Shown piece by piece: positions 60,720 to 64,000 of a stretch of DNA of 64,000 nt (within the stretch, counting starts at the first letter, position 1; every line of letters begins with the position of its first letter). The notes under the pieces were generated by a model that was not told the origin of the DNA, made no database searches, and saw only the letters and a list, made by a program, of their open reading frames with translations. Origin of the DNA: Rhodanobacter sp. OK091. Its GTDB lineage: Bacteria > Pseudomonadota > Gammaproteobacteria > Xanthomonadales > Rhodanobacteraceae. The translations under genes were made by a program, and so were the position numbers. The stretch lies in the NCBI RefSeq assembly GCF_900142825.1, contig NZ_FRCH01000002.1, positions 930,001 through 994,000 on the forward strand. Direction: 5' to 3'.

Positions 60720-63700
60720 GCGCTCAACTCCTTGTGCAGTTCCTGCAGGCTGTGCACCTCGCCATCGCCTCGGAAATCCAGCGAATGCACGAGCGCACGT
60801 GCGCCTGCCACGGTAGTGGAATAGGTGACGCGATGCTGCAACGCCTCGCGTCGGATCGAGAACGAGTCGGCGATCGCCTGCTTGCCCTCGGTGGTGTTGA
60901 CGATATAGACGATTTCGCCGTTCTTGATCAGATCGACAATATGCGGACGGCCCTCAAGCACCTTGTTGACGCGTTCGCAGACCACGCCGTGTTCGGCCAG
61001 ATAGCTGGCCGTACCCGAGGTCGCCACCAGATTGAACCCGCGCGCGATGACTTCCCGCGCCACCGGCAGCAGTCGCTCCTTGTCGCCGTCGCGCACCGAC
61101 AGGAATACCTTGCCCACGGTCGGCGGCCGGATTCCCGCAGCCTCGTGACCTCGTGCGAATGCGGCACCGAAACTGCGGCCGACGCCCATCACTTCACCCG
61201 TCGAGCGCATCTCCGGGCCGAGGATCGGGTCGACATTCTGGAACTTCAGGAACGGGAAGATCGCCTCCTTCACCGAGTAGTACGCGGGAATCACTTCGCG
61301 CGTCGCACCCAGGCTTGCTAGCGAACGACCCGCCATCACGCGGGCGGCGATCTTGGCCAGCGGCACACCCGTGGCCTTCGACACGAACGGCACCGTGCGC
61401 GAGGCGCGCGGATTCACTTCCAGGATGAACACGGTATCGCCCTGGATCGCGAACTGCGTATTCATCAGACCGATGACTTTCAGCTCTTTCGCCATGGCAG
61501 TGACCTGGCGACGCATCTCATCCTGGATCTGCGGTGTCAACGAATACGGCGGCAGCGAGCAGGACGAGTCGCCCGAGTGCACGCCGGCCTCCTCGATGTG
61601 CTCCATGATGCCGCCGATCAGCACATTGCCACCGGCATCGGCAATCACGTCCACATCGACCTCGACCGCGTGATCGAGGAAACGGTCCAGCAACACCGGC
61701 GAGTCGTTGGAGACTTTCACCGCGTCGCGTATATAGCGCGCCAGGTCGGCGTCGTCATGCACCACTTCCATCGCGCGGCCGCCAAGCACGTAGCTTGGCC
61801 GCACCACCAGCGGATAACCGATCTCGCGGGCCAGCGCCAATGCCTCGTCGGCATTGCGCGCGGTACGGTTCGGCGGCTGCTTCAGGCCGATCTTCTCGAT
61901 CATCTGCTGGAAACGCTCGCGGTCTTCGGCCAGGTCGATCGAATCCGGACTGGTGCCGATGATCGGTACGCCCGCCGCTTCCAGTGCGCGCGCCAGCTTC
62001 AACGGGGTCTGTCCGCCGTACTGCACGATCACGCCTTTCGGCTTTTCCAGATGGACGATTTCCAGCACGTCCTCAAGCGTCAGCGGCTCGAAGTACAGAC
62101 GATCGGATGTGTCGTAATCGGTCGAGACGGTTTCAGGATTGCAGTTGACCATGATGGTCTCGTAGCCATCCTCGCGCAGCGCCAGCGAAGCATGCACGCA
62201 GCAGTAATCGAACTCGATGCCCTGCCCGATCCGGTTCGGGCCGCCGCCGAGCACGATGATCTTGTCGCGGTTGGTCGGGTTCGCCTCGCACTCTTCCTCG
62301 TAGGTCGAATACATGTAGGCCGTGCTGGTGGCGAACTCGGCGGCGCAGGAATCCACCCGCTTGTACACCGGCCGCACGCCAAGCGTATGGCGCAGATGGC
62401 GCACGGCGGCTTCGTCGGTGTTGAGCAGCTCGGCCACGCGCGCATCGGCAAAACCGAGCCGCTTGAGTTCGCGCATGCGCGCCTCGTCCAGCGCAGTCAG
62501 TCCTTGCTTGATGACCTCAGCCTCGGTCAGCACGATGTCCTCGAACGCGGCGAGGAACCATGGATCGACCCGGCTCAGACTGTGCACTTCCTCCAGAGAC
62601 AGGCCGGCGCGGAACGCATCGGCCAGATGGAATACACGATCCGGCCGCGGTTCGCGCAGCTCGCGCTTGAGTACAGCCAGGCCATCTTCGGTGCTGATGT
62701 CCAGGCCGGTCGGGTTGAGGCCGGTCTTGCCGATCTCCAGGCCACGCAGCGCTTTCTGCAACGACTCATGGAAGCTGCGGCCGATCGCCATCACCTCGCC
62801 CACCGATTTCATCTGGGTGGTCAGGCGGGCGTCGGCAGCCGGGAATTTCTCGAATGCAAACCGCGGAATCTTGGTCACCACATAGTCGATCGACGGCTCG
62901 AACGAGGCCGGGGTCAGACCGCCCGTGATGTCGTTCTTCAGCTCATCCAGCGTGTAGCCAACCGCCAGTTTCGCGGCAATCTTGGCGATCGGAAAACCAG
63001 TCGCCTTCGACGCCAGCGCGGACGAGCGCGATACGCGCGGATTCATCTCGATGACGACGACACGGCCGTTCTCGGCATTGATGCCGAACTGCACGTTGGA
63101 GCCGCCGGTATCCACGCCGATCTTGCGCAGTACCGCGATCGAGGCATCGCGCAGTCGCTGGTATTCCTTGTCGGTGAGCGTCTGCGCCGGCGCCACGGTG
63201 ATCGAGTCGCCGGTATGCACGCCCATCGGATCGAGATTCTCGATCGAGCAGACGATGATGCAGTTGTCCGCGGTGTCGCGAACCACTTCCATCTCGAACT
63301 CTTTCCAGCCGAGCACGGATTCCTCGACCAGCACCTCGCCCACCGGCGACAGCTCGAGACCGCGCTTGACGATCTCTTCGAATTCCTCGCGGTTGTAGGC
63401 GATGCCGCCACCGGAACCACCCAACGTGAAGCTGGGGCGGATGACGGTGGGATAACCGACCTTGGCCTGGGTCAGCAGCGCCTGCTCGAACGAGCGCACC
63501 ACTTCGGCCTTCGGGCAGTCAAGCCCGATTTCCGCCATCGCCACGCGGAACAGTTCGCGATCCTCAGCCATGCGGATCGCTTCGCGCGAGGCGCCGATCA
63601 ACTCGACGTTGTACTTCTCCAGCACGCCGTTGTCGGCCAGATCCAGCGCACAGTTGAGGCCGGTCTGGCCGCCCATCGTGGGCAACACCGCATCCGGGCG

Positions 63701-63943
63701 CTCCTTGGCGATGATGCGTTCCACCGTCTGCCAGTTGATCGGTTCGATATAGACCGCGTCGGCGGTCTCCGGGTCGGTCATGATCGTGGCGGGGTTGGAG
63801 TTCACCAGGATCACCCGATAGCCCTCTTCCTTCAGCGCCTTGCATGCCTGCGCACCCGAGTAATCGAACTCGCAGGCCTGGCCGATCACGATCGGGCCGG
63901 CGCCGATAATGAGGATGCTCTTGATATCGGTACGCTTGGCCAT
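60716..63943 (-). CDS. carB: Carbamoyl-phosphate synthase large subunit
   Basis: CarB makes carbamoyl phosphate for arginine and pyrimidine synthesis from glutamine-derived ammonia, bicarbonate and two ATP. The 1075-aa protein has both ATP-grasp halves ([22 protein letters not shown] and the [14 protein letters not shown] / [14 protein letters not shown] motifs), the oligomerisation domain and the C-terminal allosteric MGS-type domain. It overlaps the carA stop by one base and greA by four. Confidence 0.98.
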   Translation of the reverse strand: MAKRTDIKSILIIGAGPIVIGQACEFDYSGAQACKALKEEGYRVILVNSNPATIMTDPETADAVYIEPINWQTVERIIAKERPDAVLPTMGGQTGLNCALDLADNGVLEKYNVELIGASREAIRMAEDRELFRVAMAEIGLDCPKAEVVRSFEQALLTQAKVGYPTVIRPSFTLGGSGGGIAYNREEFEEIVKRGLELSPVGEVLVEESVLGWKEFEMEVVRDTADNCIIVCSIENLDPMGVHTGDSITVAPAQTLTDKEYQRLRDASIAVLRKIGVDTGGSNVQFGINAENGRVVVIEMNPRVSRSSALASKATGFPIAKIAAKLAVGYTLDELKNDITGGLTPASFEPSIDYVVTKIPRFAFEKFPAADARLTTQMKSVGEVMAIGRSFHESLQKALRGLEIGKTGLNPTGLDISTEDGLAVLKRELREPRPDRVFHLADAFRAGLSLEEVHSLSRVDPWFLAAFEDIVLTEAEVIKQGLTALDEARMRELKRLGFADARVAELLNTDEAAVRHLRHTLGVRPVYKRVDSCAAEFATSTAYMYSTYEEECEANPTNRDKIIVLGGGPNRIGQGIEFDYCCVHASLALREDGYETIMVNCNPETVSTDYDTSDRLYFEPLTLEDVLEIVHLEKPKGVIVQYGGQTPLKLARALEAAGVPIIGTSPDSIDLAEDRERFQQMIEKIGLKQPPNRTARNADEALALAREIGYPLVVRPSYVLGGRAMEVVHDDADLARYIRDAVKVSNDSPVLLDRFLDHAVEVDVDVIADAGGNVLIGGIMEHIEEAGVHSGDSSCSLPPYSLTPQIQDEMRRQVTAMAKELKVIGLMNTQFAIQGDTVFILEVNPRASRTVPFVSKATGVPLAKIAARVMAGRSLASLGATREVIPAYYSVKEAIFPFLKFQNVDPILGPEMRSTGEVMGVGRSFGAAFARGHEAAGIRPPTVGKVFLSVRDGDKERLLPVAREVIARGFNLVATSGTASYLAEHGVVCERVNKVLEGRPHIVDLIKNGEIVYIVNTTEGKQAIADSFSIRREALQHRVTYSTTVAGARALVHSLDFRGDGEVHSLQELHKELSA

Positions 63944-64000
63944 CAGCGGGCCTCCTGCATCAGTGCCGCGAAACGTTTGAACAGATAGCCGATGTCGAGC
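63943..64000 (-). CDS. carA: Carbamoyl-phosphate synthase small subunit, C-terminal end
   Basis: Only the last 18 codons and the stop are inside the window: the frame reads [18 protein letters not shown], matching the usual CarA end (...DSDYLF..F). Its TGA overlaps the carB ATG by one base (TGATG), so the two subunits are translationally coupled. Assignment rests on this end and the position before carB. Confidence 0.8.
   Translation of the reverse strand, partial: LDIGYLFKRFAALMQEAR

Overview
The window reads as a chromosomal segment of a GC-rich gammaproteobacterium. The order tadA-guaA-guaB, folD, der-bamB-yfgM-rodZ-pilF-rlmN-ndk, the lapAB-ihfB-rpsA-cmk block and carA-carB-greA is what I associate with Lysobacterales (Xanthomonadales). 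The metabolic extras suggest Rhodanobacteraceae (Dyella, Rhodanobacter, Luteibacter, Frateuria type). The taxonomic placement is inference from gene order and protein character; there is no rRNA gene here to confirm it. I found no tRNA, rRNA, CRISPR array, IS element or prophage.

Layout. 1-12.6 kb is housekeeping: the end of a sirtuin gene, tadA, guaA, guaB, folD, a GNAT acetyltransferase, then a long minus-strand run coding for GTPase Der, outer-membrane assembly (BamB), a translocon accessory protein (YfgM), cell shape (RodZ), type IV pilus assembly (PilF), 23S rRNA/tRNA methylation (RlmN) and Ndk. 12.8-17.2 kb is a fatty-acid beta-oxidation operon: a PsrA-like TetR regulator, a FadN-type HAD/hydratase fusion and a thiolase. 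A perfect 16-bp palindrome lies at its head and a near-identical one stands at 56.7 kb before fadH, so these loci probably form one acyl-CoA-responsive regulon, perhaps with the acyl-CoA-binding protein gene just upstream of fadH.

17.3-34.8 kb is accessory: a methanethiol methyltransferase-like membrane protein, a decayed copy of the thiolase 3' end, a LysR regulator divergent from a hydrolase and a metallo-hydrolase, a secreted ClpP-like protein divergent from an autotransporter, an unrecognised protein, an atypical zinc-knuckle SDR, two tandem secreted mini-proteins, a pirin, a Tat-exported GH92 mannosidase and a quinone oxidoreductase.

34.9-38.0 kb is a tightly overlapped alkylation-damage operon: ada, a second 2OG-Fe(II) oxygenase, alkB and an AlkA-type glycosylase. 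38.0-43.1 kb (minus) is a possible five-gene envelope/signalling operon: exported cupredoxin, membrane-bound degenerate-GGDEF/EAL protein, outer-membrane barrel and two small membrane proteins. 43.3-48 kb has a metallo-hydrolase, a TetR/MFS divergent pair with twin operators, CsaA and a FAD oxidoreductase.

48-56.3 kb returns to core envelope and translation functions: galU, a CapD/WbpM-type nucleotide-sugar dehydratase, a WecA-like transferase, lapB, lapA, ihfB, rpsA and cmk. 56.4-64 kb has an acyl-CoA-binding protein, fadH, a LysR regulator with an AT-rich repeat-bearing promoter region, a zinc-free L36 (rpmJ), greA, carB and the end of carA.

Most large open frames opposite guaB, fadB, rpsA and carB are antisense shadows caused by high GC and were not annotated.
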